In this document: piece by piece, positions 35,991-45,213 of the stretch
Position numbering within the stretch: the first letter of the stretch is position 1
Layout: each line of letters opens with the position of its first letter
Source: an uncultured Flavobacteriales bacterium
GTDB taxonomy: Bacteria; Bacteroidota; Bacteroidia; Flavobacteriales_D; Parvicellaceae
Assembly: GCA_905480225.1 (NCBI GenBank)
Contig: CAJQPO010000083.1
Span: 1-48,497 of the forward strand
Direction: 5' to 3'
DNA length: 48,497 nt
Program-made: the position numbers and the translations under genes
Notes under the pieces: generated by a model
Seen by the model: the letters and a program-made list of their open reading frames with translations, nothing else
Told to the model about the DNA's origin: nothing
Database searches by the model: none

Positions 35991-37469
35991 TTAATTGATA
36001 TCACCACTTTTATTTACACCTCCTCGACCAAGATAGCTCATAACACACCTATATCCCACATAACACTTAGCAGAATCCTGGTACTCGTATGTTCTTGATC
36101 CAGTTTGTAAATAATATCCTATGTCTTTCCAAGATCCACCTCTTATTACTTTTCTTTTCATTGAAGGTGGGTCATGATCTAATGCATGGTACTTATACTC
36201 TGGTGCTAAATCATGAGAAAATTCATACATAGACTCATCATATGCGGTACTTGTCCATTCTGCAACATTACCTGCCATACAGTATAATCCATAATCGTTA
36301 GGATGGTACGAAGTGACATTTACGGTATAAAATCCACCATCTTCGAAGTACCTTCCACGCATGGGTTTGAAATTTCCTAAAAAGCATCCGCGAGCATTTC
36401 TTATATAAGGTCCTCCCCAAGGATAAGGAGACAAATCTAATCCTCCTCTGGCAGCATATTCCCATTCCGCTTCGGTTGGCAATCTGAAATCTTGCACATA
36501 ACTTTCCCAATTATAATGACGCCAAGTATTAAGCAATTGCGTTCTCCAAACACAAAATGCATTTGCTTGTTGCCAAGTAACCCCGACAACTGGATAGGCA
36601 TCATAAGCTGGGTGCCAGAAATACATATTTGTCATTGGTTCATTATAAGAATACGAGAAATCGTGAACCCACGTAAGTGTATCGGGGTAAACGTTAATTA
36701 CTTCGTGAATAATGAATCGCTTCCTGTCATCATGGCCTCTTATCGAATTATGTTGACCTTTAGTGTTTCTAAATCCTAAATCTAAATCGCGTCCTCTATA
36801 AATAGGTGGTTCTTCCGTATCAACAGGAAAAGGCATTTCACCATTTTTCATCACTTTCCTGTGATCATCATCTGCTTCAGCCTCGTTATTAGATAACTTT
36901 TTGATCAATGGCCTACCTTTTACAGCGGCCTCTTGCCAATCAATCCAAAAATATTCAAATTTTAATTTCCGAACATCAATGACTCTTCTTGAATAATATC
37001 TTTGTGTTTCAGGAAGATATAACTCACCTAGAATCGCCATCTGTTCTTCATCCAACCTTCCCATATTGGCTCTTGGATTTAAATTCCATTCCGATTGATC
37101 TTTTTCCTCCCCATCATCATCGTAAGCTGGAATTAAGAATGTTTCAGGATCAGTTTCAGCAACCATTTCTCTTGAAATCGAATCAAACACCCAATCAACA
37201 AACTGCCGATATTCATTATTCTCAATTTCCGTTTGATCCATATAAAAGGCCGGTATCGAAACCGTCTTGGACCTTGTATAATGGGCAAATGGCACATCCT
37301 GATCACTCTGACCCATATTATAACTACCTGCTGGTATATATAACATACCATATGGATCTGGCATAAACCAAGGTGCTCTTCCTGGGGATCCTAAAAGTTC
37401 TCCACGACTTCCGCCTGCACAGCTTCCTAGAAACAGAACAACGGCTAAGAAATACAACGTTTTTTTCAT
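35991..37469 (-). CDS. gldK: T9SS/gliding lipoprotein GldK
   Basis: GldK (PorK) is an outer-membrane lipoprotein that forms the periplasmic ring with GldN. The signal peptide has a lipobox (FLGSC, Cys17). The rest is a formylglycine-generating-enzyme-like (SUMF) domain: YIPAGSYNMGQSDQD near the start, DQTEIENNEYRQFVDW, RLPTEAEWEYAARGG and a C-terminal GGSWKD...GYRCVMSYL. The family uses this fold structurally, not as an oxidase. At 492 residues it is typical. It follows porP after 105 bases. Confidence 0.95.
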   Translation of the reverse strand: MKKTLYFLAVVLFLGSCAGGSRGELLGSPGRAPWFMPDPYGMLYIPAGSYNMGQSDQDVPFAHYTRSKTVSIPAFYMDQTEIENNEYRQFVDWVFDSISREMVAETDPETFLIPAYDDDGEEKDQSEWNLNPRANMGRLDEEQMAILGELYLPETQRYYSRRVIDVRKLKFEYFWIDWQEAAVKGRPLIKKLSNNEAEADDDHRKVMKNGEMPFPVDTEEPPIYRGRDLDLGFRNTKGQHNSIRGHDDRKRFIIHEVINVYPDTLTWVHDFSYSYNEPMTNMYFWHPAYDAYPVVGVTWQQANAFCVWRTQLLNTWRHYNWESYVQDFRLPTEAEWEYAARGGLDLSPYPWGGPYIRNARGCFLGNFKPMRGRYFEDGGFYTVNVTSYHPNDYGLYCMAGNVAEWTSTAYDESMYEFSHDLAPEYKYHALDHDPPSMKRKVIRGGSWKDIGYYLQTGSRTYEYQDSAKCYVGYRCVMSYLGRGGVNKSGDIN

Positions 37470-37574
37470 GCTACCTACTTTTACTTCGTTTTCAGACTCC
37501 TTTTTAACAACGTTTTCTGGTGGGGAGTGCTTACTACGTTGGCAAGGTATTTTTAGTTACAACTTTTACCTAAT

Positions 37575-38504
37575 TTATAAGAACCTCGGGTTCTTGTATT
37601 TTTGAACGGGCTCAGGCCTATCCAAATTAAAACAATAATTCAACATGATCTCATGCGACCCATTACTATAATTACTAAGCTTACTTGTGGTTACATCATA
37701 TGAGTAACCAATTTTCAACAATCCATCATTCCCTATAGGAGTTTGATAACCAATCATGGGAGCAACTGCATCAGCAATACGATAGCTTACGCCTGCCCAA
37801 ACCATGTTTCTAAACATAACGGACGCATTCACATCAATTTGTGTGGAGGACGCATCACTTTTAGCTAGAATACTTGGTTTCAACATCCAATCCCCAGTAA
37901 TACTATAATTATAACCAGCCATAATCCAATAGTGTCTAGCCGTTTGAATGTGTATATCTTTCAAATCTGATTGACTGATGTGCGTAGAGCTTAAACCCAT
38001 CCACAAATTATTAGCTTGGTAGAAAACGCCAATACTAAAATCTGGTGCTAAATCGTTTGAGCTTTGATCTGAAATTGAATTATCGGTATTCCAAGGTGTT
38101 CCATCCGGGGTTATCCAAGTCGCAGAAATATTTTTTGAAATTAAACCAACCGATGCTCCTATTCCCAATGTTCCTACACCTACAGATTTATGAAAAGAAT
38201 AGTGCAATCGTGCAATGTTATTCGTTTCAAAACCCAACTTATCATTGTAATAAGTCAATCCTAACCCTCCTCGAAGGACTTTAACAGGCATGTGAACATT
38301 TAACAAACCTGTTTTTGGAGCACCATCAAACTTTACCCATTGGTATCGACCAACGAAAGTCCCACAAATTGCATTATTTAATCCGGCATAACCTGGATTG
38401 ACACTTAGTTTATCAAACATGAAATGTGTCAATTGAACGTCTTGTTGAGCCATAGACGCAAATCCAACAGAACTCAACACAAGGGCTATTAAAATCTTCT
38501 TCAT
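37575..38504 (-). CDS. PorP/SprF family T9SS outer-membrane protein
   Basis: The 309-residue protein has a signal peptide (ending SMAQ) and the PorP/SprF opening DVQLTHFMFDKLSVNPGYAGL, then a beta-barrel-like alternation of aromatic and Gly residues to the C-terminus. SprF of F. johnsoniae supports secretion of the adhesin SprB, and PorP is a T9SS component; other members pair with partner adhesins. Which applies is not decided, so no symbol is given. Its place directly upstream of gldK on the same strand suggests a core PorP-like role. Confidence 0.9.
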   Translation of the reverse strand: MKKILIALVLSSVGFASMAQQDVQLTHFMFDKLSVNPGYAGLNNAICGTFVGRYQWVKFDGAPKTGLLNVHMPVKVLRGGLGLTYYNDKLGFETNNIARLHYSFHKSVGVGTLGIGASVGLISKNISATWITPDGTPWNTDNSISDQSSNDLAPDFSIGVFYQANNLWMGLSSTHISQSDLKDIHIQTARHYWIMAGYNYSITGDWMLKPSILAKSDASSTQIDVNASVMFRNMVWAGVSYRIADAVAPMIGYQTPIGNDGLLKIGYSYDVTTSKLSNYSNGSHEIMLNYCFNLDRPEPVQKYKNPRFL

Positions 38505-38551
38505 AGTTTTCTTTCAGTAATAAGTCGGTTTTTCCAATTTGTTACAATTCG

Positions 38552-38581
38552 CTAAAATAGACAAATTCTGTGGTTACTCAA
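38552..38581 (-). promoter_or_regulatory. Promoter of the porP-gldKLMN run
   Basis: On the minus strand TTG (38579-38581), a 19-base spacer and TATTTTAG (38552-38559; seven of eight) form a Bacteroidota promoter. The leader before the porP ATG at 38504 is about 40 bases. It is the only good promoter I see ahead of the T9SS genes. Confidence 0.5.
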
Positions 38582-38671
38582 AGGAATCCACCTAACATAA
38601 CGTTTTAAATCAAATTAAATCGAGCACAATATACTAAAAACGAGGGAAACCTGATTCATTACATAATAATG

Positions 38672-38703
38672 AAATTTAGGTAGCATATAGTAATCCTAAA
38701 TTT
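38672..38703. repeat. Perfect 9-bp inverted repeat between porP and the arginase-like gene
   Basis: AAATTTAGG (38672-38680) and CCTAAATTT (38695-38703) are separated by 14 bases. No T tract follows on the minus strand, so it is not a good terminator for the upstream gene. It may be a protein-binding site or an mRNA 3'-end hairpin. Confidence 0.5.
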
Positions 38704-38749
38704 TACTTGAGCGTCAATTGAAAATTATCCCCACCAAAAATCAGCAGTT

Positions 38750-39916
38750 CTACCGGAGTTTTTGATAAGTCCTCCACCACAAATCAGGAACTATCCCTTT
38801 CGAAGCTTTCTGATAATCCTCATAGGAACAAGGTATCATGTGGTGCCTATCAAACTTAATTCTCTTATCAGGAGGGTAAGGCACCTCCATCCACCACCGG
38901 TCAGACTTATCCGACTTGTAGAAATTGACTTGATGATCAGTCCCCTCAATGGGAACCAAGTACTTTTTGTAATTTACTTTTGAACCAATAGGAAAATCCT
39001 TTTTCCGCTCACTGGCGCCTTCAAAAAAACACCAGATCATTTGAGAAACTAATTTTGCTCCAAATTTAGATTCATTAAAAATCGGATTATAATCAAATAT
39101 ACCCGCACAGGACACTTTATCGCTTATTCCTGCATACCTCATGATTTGACATATTTCCTCTCCATACAGTCCATTAGGTGAGGCATCTTCTCTTTCAAGT
39201 CCCAATTCAGAAAATCGCACAGAATTAATATTCACAGAAACTAAGTCAGCGTATCGCATAAGTGGTTCGGTCTTCTTAATGTCTGTTTGAATTTCACCTA
39301 ATCGGTGATAATCAAAATAGAGCTCATCCATTAATACAATTTCTGAAGGAGGTACAAGGTAGGTTTGATAGCCAATAGTGCTGTAATTAAATAAGTAATT
39401 AGGTTCATGTAAAATAATGTGATTGATGTAATTACCTGAATTAACTTCAGATGAGTAAGCGCCCATATTTAATCTTGAGTCTACAGCACAAACATTGACA
39501 GTCTGTTCTAATTTGCTGTAGGCTTTGTACGCGGCAAAACCAAGATCCCTCGATCCACCTAAAAATACTACTGTTTTGTTTTTTTTAATTATTTCGAAAA
39601 CAACATCTTCTACCGCCTTGTATGTATCCTGAATAGAGGCTCCCTGATAAATGTTTCCTAAATCAGCGATTTCAAGATCAAAATGTTTATACAAACGGTA
39701 GAGTTCTCTCCTAATTTCGGTAGGACCTTCTGCCGCCCCCATGTTTGATTCACTTGCTCGATCTTCCTGAACACCAAAAAAAACGACATCACAAGCAGAC
39801 CAGTCCGGAAAAGAATTATCTACATGAATATGGACCGATTGTCCAATAGTTTCCTGATGTAAATCATCAAAAAGATCCGAACTTATTGATTGAAAATAAA
39901 TAGAAATAGACGACAT
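38750..39916 (-). CDS. Arginase/formimidoylglutamase-fold pseudoenzyme
   Basis: The 388-residue protein has the ureohydrolase layout (VVFFGVQEDR...GAAEGPTEIRRELY...), but the metal-ligand motifs are destroyed. The GGDHS position reads GGSRD, DAHxD reads DSRLN, and SxDxD reads SVNIN. Only the first Asp of the second motif survives, so no binuclear manganese centre can form. A functional formimidoylglutamase is therefore unlikely, although pipelines give that name. It lies downstream of topA and upstream of porP-gldKLMN on the same strand. The long C-terminal part (WWMEVPYPPDKRIKFDRHH) is not a usual part of arginases. Confidence 0.8.
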   Translation of the reverse strand: MSSISIYFQSISSDLFDDLHQETIGQSVHIHVDNSFPDWSACDVVFFGVQEDRASESNMGAAEGPTEIRRELYRLYKHFDLEIADLGNIYQGASIQDTYKAVEDVVFEIIKKNKTVVFLGGSRDLGFAAYKAYSKLEQTVNVCAVDSRLNMGAYSSEVNSGNYINHIILHEPNYLFNYSTIGYQTYLVPPSEIVLMDELYFDYHRLGEIQTDIKKTEPLMRYADLVSVNINSVRFSELGLEREDASPNGLYGEEICQIMRYAGISDKVSCAGIFDYNPIFNESKFGAKLVSQMIWCFFEGASERKKDFPIGSKVNYKKYLVPIEGTDHQVNFYKSDKSDRWWMEVPYPPDKRIKFDRHHMIPCSYEDYQKASKGIVPDLWWRTYQKLR

Positions 39917-39938
39917 ACTTGTTTTTTATAGGATACTT

Positions 39939-39967
39939 CAAATTTATAAATCAAAAAAGCCCCGCAA
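39939..39967 (-). promoter_or_regulatory. Promoter of the arginase-like gene, nested in the topA terminator
   Basis: TAAATTTG (minus, 39939-39946) is a perfect TAnnTTTG 22 bases before the ATG at 39916. TTG (39965-39967) lies 18 bases upstream, inside the 3' arm of the topA terminator. Confidence 0.45.
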
Positions 39968-39986
39968 TCGCAATTACAGGGCTTTT
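39953..39986 (-). terminator. Intrinsic terminator of topA
   Basis: On the minus strand AAAAGCCCTGTAAT pairs with ATTGCGGGGCTTTT around TGCG (14 bp with two G-U wobbles), followed by six Ts (39953-39958). Confidence 0.85.
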
Positions 39987-40005
39987 ATCAACATAGTTGT
40001 GAAAT

Positions 40006-42291
40006 CTATTTTTCAGCAATTGCTAAGCAATCTTCTAATGATAAAGATTTTGGATCCGTGCCTTTTGGTATTCTGTGATTTTTCTTACCTATTTTAATGT
40101 ATGGTCCATACCGGCCATTCAACACCTGCACTTTAACATCCCCGTGCTCCCACTCATTAATAAATTTGTTTTTATCCGCTTCTATTTTTTCCTCAATTAG
40201 CACAATCGACCGGTCGAGTTCAATTGTCATTGGGTCGTCTCCATTTGCCTTTTTTATACTGATAAACGTGCCATCATACCTGATATATGGTCCGTATTTA
40301 CCTATACCAATTACCACCTCTTTTTCTTTGTAATCTCCCAAACTTCTTGGCAGCTCAAATAATTTTAGTGCTTCCTCTAACTGGATTGAATCAATACTTT
40401 GTCCAGTAATCATTGACGCAAATCTGGGTTTCTCTTCATCTTCCGTATTGCCAATCTGAACCATTGGACCAAATCGGCCAATCCTTGCTTTCACTGGTTT
40501 TCCGGACACTGGATCCTCACCAAGTATGCGTTCACCACTGGCCCTTGAGGATGTTTCTATCGTTGTTTCTACGCTCTTATGGAAGGGGTGATAAAAGTCG
40601 TTAATCATTTCCGTCCATTCCACAAGACCGTTAGCTATTTCATCAAACTGCTTCTCAACAGAAGCTGTGAAATTGTAATCCAGTATTTTATCAAAATGTT
40701 CTACTAGAAAATCATTTACAACTTTACCAATATCTGTCGGAGTAAGTTTATTTTTGTCGGCACCATAACGTTCGTTTCTAGATGATTTACTAATCACGTT
40801 ATTTTCCAATACTACTTCGGCTACCGTTCTTTCCTTTCCTTCTAAGTTGGTTTTGTCAACATAACCTCTTTTTTGGACGGTGCTAATGGTTGGTGCATAG
40901 GTCGAAGGTCTTCCGATTCCCAATTCCTCCATTTTCTTAACTAGACTGGCCTCAGTATACCTCGCTGGAGGACGAGTAAATCTTTGAATCGCTTTTATCG
41001 CATTGTAATCTAGCGATTCACCCTCTTGTAAGTTTGGAAGAATTCCTTTCTGATCCTCATCATCCTCATCATCTGATCCCTCTATATACACATTCAGAAA
41101 TCCATCAAATTTAATTACCTCACCATGACCCAAGAATACTTCTTCAAAACCAGAGCCAACAATTCTAACAGTAGTTCTTTCCAATTCTGCGTCTGCCATT
41201 TGAGAGGCCAAAGTTCGTTTCCAAATCAATTCATATAGTTTCTTTTCGGATGGATCTCCACCATCAATAGTATTCAAATTAAATTCCGTAGGTCTAATCG
41301 CTTCGTGTGCCTCTTGCGCCCCTTTATTTTTAGTTTGGTATTTTTTTGGATTAGCATATTCACCCCCAAAAGAGTTGACAATAACTTCCTTAGCTTGACT
41401 CAAGGCGTGATCAGAAAGATTCACCGAGTCTGTTCTCATGTATGTAATCTTCCCTGCTTCATAAAGCTTTTGAGCTACAGACATTGTTCGAGAAACGGAA
41501 TACCCAAGTTTTCTACTGGCTTCCTGCTGAAGTGTTGAAGTTGTGAAAGGTGCTGCTGGCGATTTTTTCCCCGGCCTTTTATCCAAAGAAGATATCGTAA
41601 AACTAGCACTAGCACATTGCTTAATGAACTTTTCCGCTTCTTCCTCATTTGGAAAGGATTTATTCAAATCTGCTTTGAAACTTTTACCATGACTAGGTGC
41701 AAATTCACCATAAACTTTAAATGACGATTTTGGTTCAAATTGGTTAATACTTCGGTCCTTCTCTACAATCAATCTGACTGCAACAGATTGTACTCGCCCT
41801 GCAGATAAGGACGGTTTCACTTTCCTCCATAAAACTGGACTCAATTCGAAACCAACCAATCGATCTAGTACTCTTCTAGCTTGTTGAGCATTCACAAGAT
41901 CTACATTAATAGCTCGTGGATTTTCAATCGCTTTAACAACTGCCGACTTTGTTATTTCATTAAAAGTGATTCTTTTTGTTTTGTCATCTGATAGTTTTAA
42001 AGTCTCGTATAAATGCCAAGAAATAGCTTCACCTTCTCGATCCTCATCCGTTGCTAACCAAACCATTTCAGCTGATTTTGCAAGCTTTTTAAGCTCCGCC
42101 ACAACCGTTTTTTTATCCGAAGAAATAGCGTAGTCAAGCTTAAAATTATTTTCCACATCAATTGCCAGACCTTTTTTTGCTAGATCTCTAACATGACCAA
42201 AGCTTGACTTAACAACAAAGTCCTTTCCCAGATACCCTTCTATCGTCTTTGCTTTTGCAGGTGACTCAACAATCACTAAATTCTTTGCCAT
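40006..42291 (-). CDS. topA: DNA topoisomerase I
   Basis: TopA relaxes negative supercoils by breaking one strand. The N-terminal Toprim domain begins LVIVESPAKAKTIEGYLG, with TDEDREGEAISWH, and the active-site tyrosine is in KITYMRTDSVN (about Y284). The C-terminus has no four-cysteine zinc ribbons; instead it has three topoisomerase C-terminal repeats with the R/K-F/Y-G-P motif (RFGPMVQIG, KYGPYIRYD, RYGPYIKIG), as in other Bacteroidota. At 761 residues it is normal. It diverges from miaB over about 200 bases. Confidence 0.96.
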   Translation of the reverse strand: MAKNLVIVESPAKAKTIEGYLGKDFVVKSSFGHVRDLAKKGLAIDVENNFKLDYAISSDKKTVVAELKKLAKSAEMVWLATDEDREGEAISWHLYETLKLSDDKTKRITFNEITKSAVVKAIENPRAINVDLVNAQQARRVLDRLVGFELSPVLWRKVKPSLSAGRVQSVAVRLIVEKDRSINQFEPKSSFKVYGEFAPSHGKSFKADLNKSFPNEEEAEKFIKQCASASFTISSLDKRPGKKSPAAPFTTSTLQQEASRKLGYSVSRTMSVAQKLYEAGKITYMRTDSVNLSDHALSQAKEVIVNSFGGEYANPKKYQTKNKGAQEAHEAIRPTEFNLNTIDGGDPSEKKLYELIWKRTLASQMADAELERTTVRIVGSGFEEVFLGHGEVIKFDGFLNVYIEGSDDEDDEDQKGILPNLQEGESLDYNAIKAIQRFTRPPARYTEASLVKKMEELGIGRPSTYAPTISTVQKRGYVDKTNLEGKERTVAEVVLENNVISKSSRNERYGADKNKLTPTDIGKVVNDFLVEHFDKILDYNFTASVEKQFDEIANGLVEWTEMINDFYHPFHKSVETTIETSSRASGERILGEDPVSGKPVKARIGRFGPMVQIGNTEDEEKPRFASMITGQSIDSIQLEEALKLFELPRSLGDYKEKEVVIGIGKYGPYIRYDGTFISIKKANGDDPMTIELDRSIVLIEEKIEADKNKFINEWEHGDVKVQVLNGRYGPYIKIGKKNHRIPKGTDPKSLSLEDCLAIAEK

Positions 42292-42387
42292 AAGGATTTG
42301 TTTTACTTCCGATTTTATCAGATTAATTTTGCAAAGGAATAGAAAAATAATTTATTTAAACAAGTCTTAACATAACTTAAAGCGCAC

Positions 42388-42406
42388 TATATTATTATAT
42401 AATATA
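42388..42406. repeat. AT-only palindrome between topA and miaB
   Basis: TATATTAT and ATAATATA flank a 3-base centre (TAT). It sits about 30 bases upstream of the miaB promoter. It may be a regulator-binding site, but AT-rich DNA gives such palindromes by chance. Confidence 0.3.
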
Positions 42407-42433
42407 AAAAGTCGAAAATATATTTCTGCCATT

Positions 42434-42463
42434 TTGACAGACTCTAATAATTGAGTACTTTTG
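42434..42463 (+). promoter_or_regulatory. Promoter of the miaB operon
   Basis: TTG (42434-42436), exactly 19 bases, then TACTTTTG (42456-42463) form a perfect Bacteroidota promoter. The -7 box covers the TTG at 42461, which could otherwise be called a start; transcription should begin near 42469, so the true start must be the ATG at 42491. Confidence 0.7.
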
Positions 42464-42490
42464 CCTAAAATTCCAAAGGGAACACGGAAA

Positions 42491-43912
42491 ATGGAAGAGA
42501 AAATAATTATCCCTGAAAACCAAGGCAACGCTACTGTTTTAGCAGAACAGCTGGGACACTCAAGAAAATTATACCTTGAAAGTTATGGATGTCAAATGAA
42601 TTTTTCAGATAGTGAAATCGTAGCTTCGATTTTAAGCGAATCGGGATTTGGAACTACAAAGAACAGTGAAGAAGCTGATGTTATTCTACTTAATACTTGT
42701 TCAATTCGTGAAAAAGCTGAACAAACCGTTCGCAATAGATTAAATGCTTTTCGTAAACAAAAAAAGGAAAATCCGAGTTTAGTGGTCGGCGTACTTGGTT
42801 GTATGGCAGAACGGATGAAAAAAACCTTACTCGACGAAGAAAAACTTGTTGATCTTGTAGTAGGCCCCGATGCCTACAGGGATTTACCCAATCTAATTAG
42901 CGAAGTTGATAGCGGACAAAAAGCAGTCAATGTCCTCTTATCCCGTGAAGAAACCTATGCGGACGTAAATCCTGTTAGGCTTGGTTCTAATGGTATAACA
43001 GCATTTATTTCAATAATGCGTGGTTGCGACAACATGTGTTCATTTTGCGTCGTACCATTTACAAGAGGCAGAGAGCGAAGTCGAAATCCATTATCAATCG
43101 TTGCTGAGGCTAAAGAACTTTTCAATAGCGGTTATCGAGAAGTAACTTTACTCGGACAGAATGTGGATAGTTACCGATGGAATTTAAATAAAAAAGGAGA
43201 AGTAGAGGACGAGAATCAACCCACTGTTAATTTTGCACAATTAATGGAAATGGTAGCTAAAGTCGACTCAAAATTAAGAATTCGGTTTTCAACTTCACAT
43301 CCGAAAGACATGACGAATGATGTTCTGCACGTTATGGCAAAGTACAGCAACATTTGTGAATACATTCATCTACCTGTTCAATCTGGTAATTCAGAGGTTT
43401 TAGAAAAAATGAATCGTGGATATACAAGAGACTGGTACCTTGAAAGAATCGAAGCGATTAAAACAATTCTTCCCAATGCTGCAATTTCAACCGATATTAT
43501 TTGTGGATTTTGTTCAGAAACAGAAGACCAGCATAATGATACGTTATCATTGATGAAAATGATTAAGTATGATTTTGCTTATCACTTTTTCTATAGTGAA
43601 AGACCGAAAACTCTTGCTGAAAGAAAATATGAGGACGACATTCCGGTAGATGTAAAAAAGAGAAGGTTACGAGAAGTAACTGAAATTCAAAGGGCACATT
43701 CGTTAATGCACAATCAAAAATACATTGGTAAAGTTCAAGAAATTTTAATCGAAGGCCCTTCTCGAAAATCCGATGCACAATTCTGCGGTAGAAATTCACA
43801 AAATGCCATGGTCGTTTTTGATAGAGGCGAAACTAAACCTGGAGATTACATTTCAGTGCTTATAGAAGATTGCACTGCCGCTACCCTATTTGGTAGTATA
43901 GTTGAAAATTAA
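42491..43912 (+). CDS. miaB: tRNA-2-methylthio-N6-dimethylallyladenosine synthase
   Basis: MiaB is a radical-SAM methylthiotransferase that adds ms2 to i6A37 of tRNAs reading UNN codons. Three cluster-binding cysteines lie in the N-terminal UPF0004 domain ([24 protein letters not shown]). The radical-SAM CxxxCxxC is C179-DNM-C183-SF-C186, and a TRAM domain closes the C-terminus. The product is 473 residues from the ATG at 42491. Ten extra residues from an upstream TTG are excluded because that codon is inside the -7 box. The sigma-54 activator follows after 2 bases. Confidence 0.95.
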   Translation: MEEKIIIPENQGNATVLAEQLGHSRKLYLESYGCQMNFSDSEIVASILSESGFGTTKNSEEADVILLNTCSIREKAEQTVRNRLNAFRKQKKENPSLVVGVLGCMAERMKKTLLDEEKLVDLVVGPDAYRDLPNLISEVDSGQKAVNVLLSREETYADVNPVRLGSNGITAFISIMRGCDNMCSFCVVPFTRGRERSRNPLSIVAEAKELFNSGYREVTLLGQNVDSYRWNLNKKGEVEDENQPTVNFAQLMEMVAKVDSKLRIRFSTSHPKDMTNDVLHVMAKYSNICEYIHLPVQSGNSEVLEKMNRGYTRDWYLERIEAIKTILPNAAISTDIICGFCSETEDQHNDTLSLMKMIKYDFAYHFFYSERPKTLAERKYEDDIPVDVKKRRLREVTEIQRAHSLMHNQKYIGKVQEILIEGPSRKSDAQFCGRNSQNAMVVFDRGETKPGDYISVLIEDCTAATLFGSIVEN

Positions 43913-43914
43913 AC

Positions 43915-45198
43915 ATGACAATACAACAAGTAAAACAAAGATTTGGAATTATTGGCAATTCCATTGGATTGAACAGAGCTCTAGATGTAGCGCTACAAGT
44001 AGCACCTACTGATATCTCTGTTTTCGTAACTGGTGAAAGTGGTTCTGGCAAGGAATCAATGCCCCAAGTAATCCATCATTATAGCTCAAGAAAACATGCC
44101 GAATACATTGCCGTAAATTGTGGAGCTATTCCAGAAGGAACCATTGATTCAGAACTTTTTGGACACGAAAAAGGTTCTTTTACCGGAGCAACTGGGGAAA
44201 GAAAAGGATATTTTGAAGTTGCGAATGGAGGAACCATTTTCTTAGATGAAGTTGCCGAGCTCCCACTGCAAACTCAAGTTCGTCTTTTAAGAGTTTTAGA
44301 AACGGGAGAGTTTATCAAAGTAGGTTCGTCAAAAGTGTTGAAAACGGATGTTCGAATAATCGCAGCAACCAATGAAAATATTCAACAAGCAATTAATAAA
44401 GGTAAATTTAGAGAGGATCTATTCTACAGACTCAGCACAGTACCTATTAATATACCTCCCTTAAGAGAGCGAAAGGAAGATGTCCACCTGCTTTTCAGAA
44501 AATTCGCCGCTGATTTTGCGGAGAAATATAGAATGCCTACGATACAATTAAATTCTGATGCAGTTAATGCACTCATTGGTTACAGTTGGCCAGGAAATAT
44601 TAGACAATTGAAAAATATAACTGAACAAATTTCTGTTATAGAAAAAGAACGAGAAGTTAAGGCTGAAACTTTATTGCGCTATTTACCAGAAAAAGCGACT
44701 CACTCTAATCTACCAATGGTCATTGGCGGTCAAGAAGGAGCCCACAACATTTCAGGGGATTTTTCAGAGCGTGAAATACTGTACAAAGTCCTGTTCGATC
44801 TAAGGCAAGACATGACAGAAATGAAAAAATTAGTTATCGATCTTCTTGAAAATGACAAATCGGGAAATATTAATGCTACAGAAAAAACGGCAATGATCAG
44901 CCGACTGCATCAAGATGTAGATAGTACACGGCTGCATGTTAGCCCTGATAGCAGACCAAACGATCCAATGTCGGTGCAGCATCATAACCCTTCAAGCGAT
45001 TCTAATTTTACATTTACAGAATCTTTTCAAGAACACGAAGAGGTTGAAGAATCTCTCTCATTAGAGGCCAGAGAGGTGGAATTAATAAAAAAGGCATTAG
45101 ATAAACACAACGGCAAACGAAAATATGCAGCTCGAGAACTCGGCATATCTGAAAGAACGTTGTACCGTAAAATTAAAGAGTACGATATTAACAAGTAA
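43915..45198 (+). CDS. Sigma-54-dependent transcriptional activator without sensor domain
   Basis: The 427-residue protein starts almost directly with the AAA+ domain: Walker A GESGSGKE (40-47), sigma-54 contact loop GSFTGA (87-92), Walker B FLDEVAEL, and the sensor region FREDLFYRL. A variable, acidic linker of about 130 residues follows (roughly 255-385). A Fis-type helix-turn-helix ends the protein (KHNGKRKYAARELGISERTLYRKIKEY). No receiver, GAF or PAS domain is present, so control must come through expression, a partner or the linker. Its position between miaB and lptE is common in Bacteroidota; targets are unknown. Confidence 0.93.
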   Translation: MTIQQVKQRFGIIGNSIGLNRALDVALQVAPTDISVFVTGESGSGKESMPQVIHHYSSRKHAEYIAVNCGAIPEGTIDSELFGHEKGSFTGATGERKGYFEVANGGTIFLDEVAELPLQTQVRLLRVLETGEFIKVGSSKVLKTDVRIIAATNENIQQAINKGKFREDLFYRLSTVPINIPPLRERKEDVHLLFRKFAADFAEKYRMPTIQLNSDAVNALIGYSWPGNIRQLKNITEQISVIEKEREVKAETLLRYLPEKATHSNLPMVIGGQEGAHNISGDFSEREILYKVLFDLRQDMTEMKKLVIDLLENDKSGNINATEKTAMISRLHQDVDSTRLHVSPDSRPNDPMSVQHHNPSSDSNFTFTESFQEHEEVEESLSLEAREVELIKKALDKHNGKRKYAARELGISERTLYRKIKEYDINK

Positions 45199-45213
45199 TT
45201 AAAAGCCATTGTT

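Noticed and set aside
38750-39916. Functional formimidoylglutamase (histidine degradation)
   Set aside because: Five of six metal ligands are missing and no hut genes are nearby.
42461-42490. TTG start giving miaB ten extra residues
   Set aside because: The TTG is part of the perfect -7 box TACTTTTG, so it should not be on the transcript; the ATG at 42491 lies about 22 bases after the predicted start.
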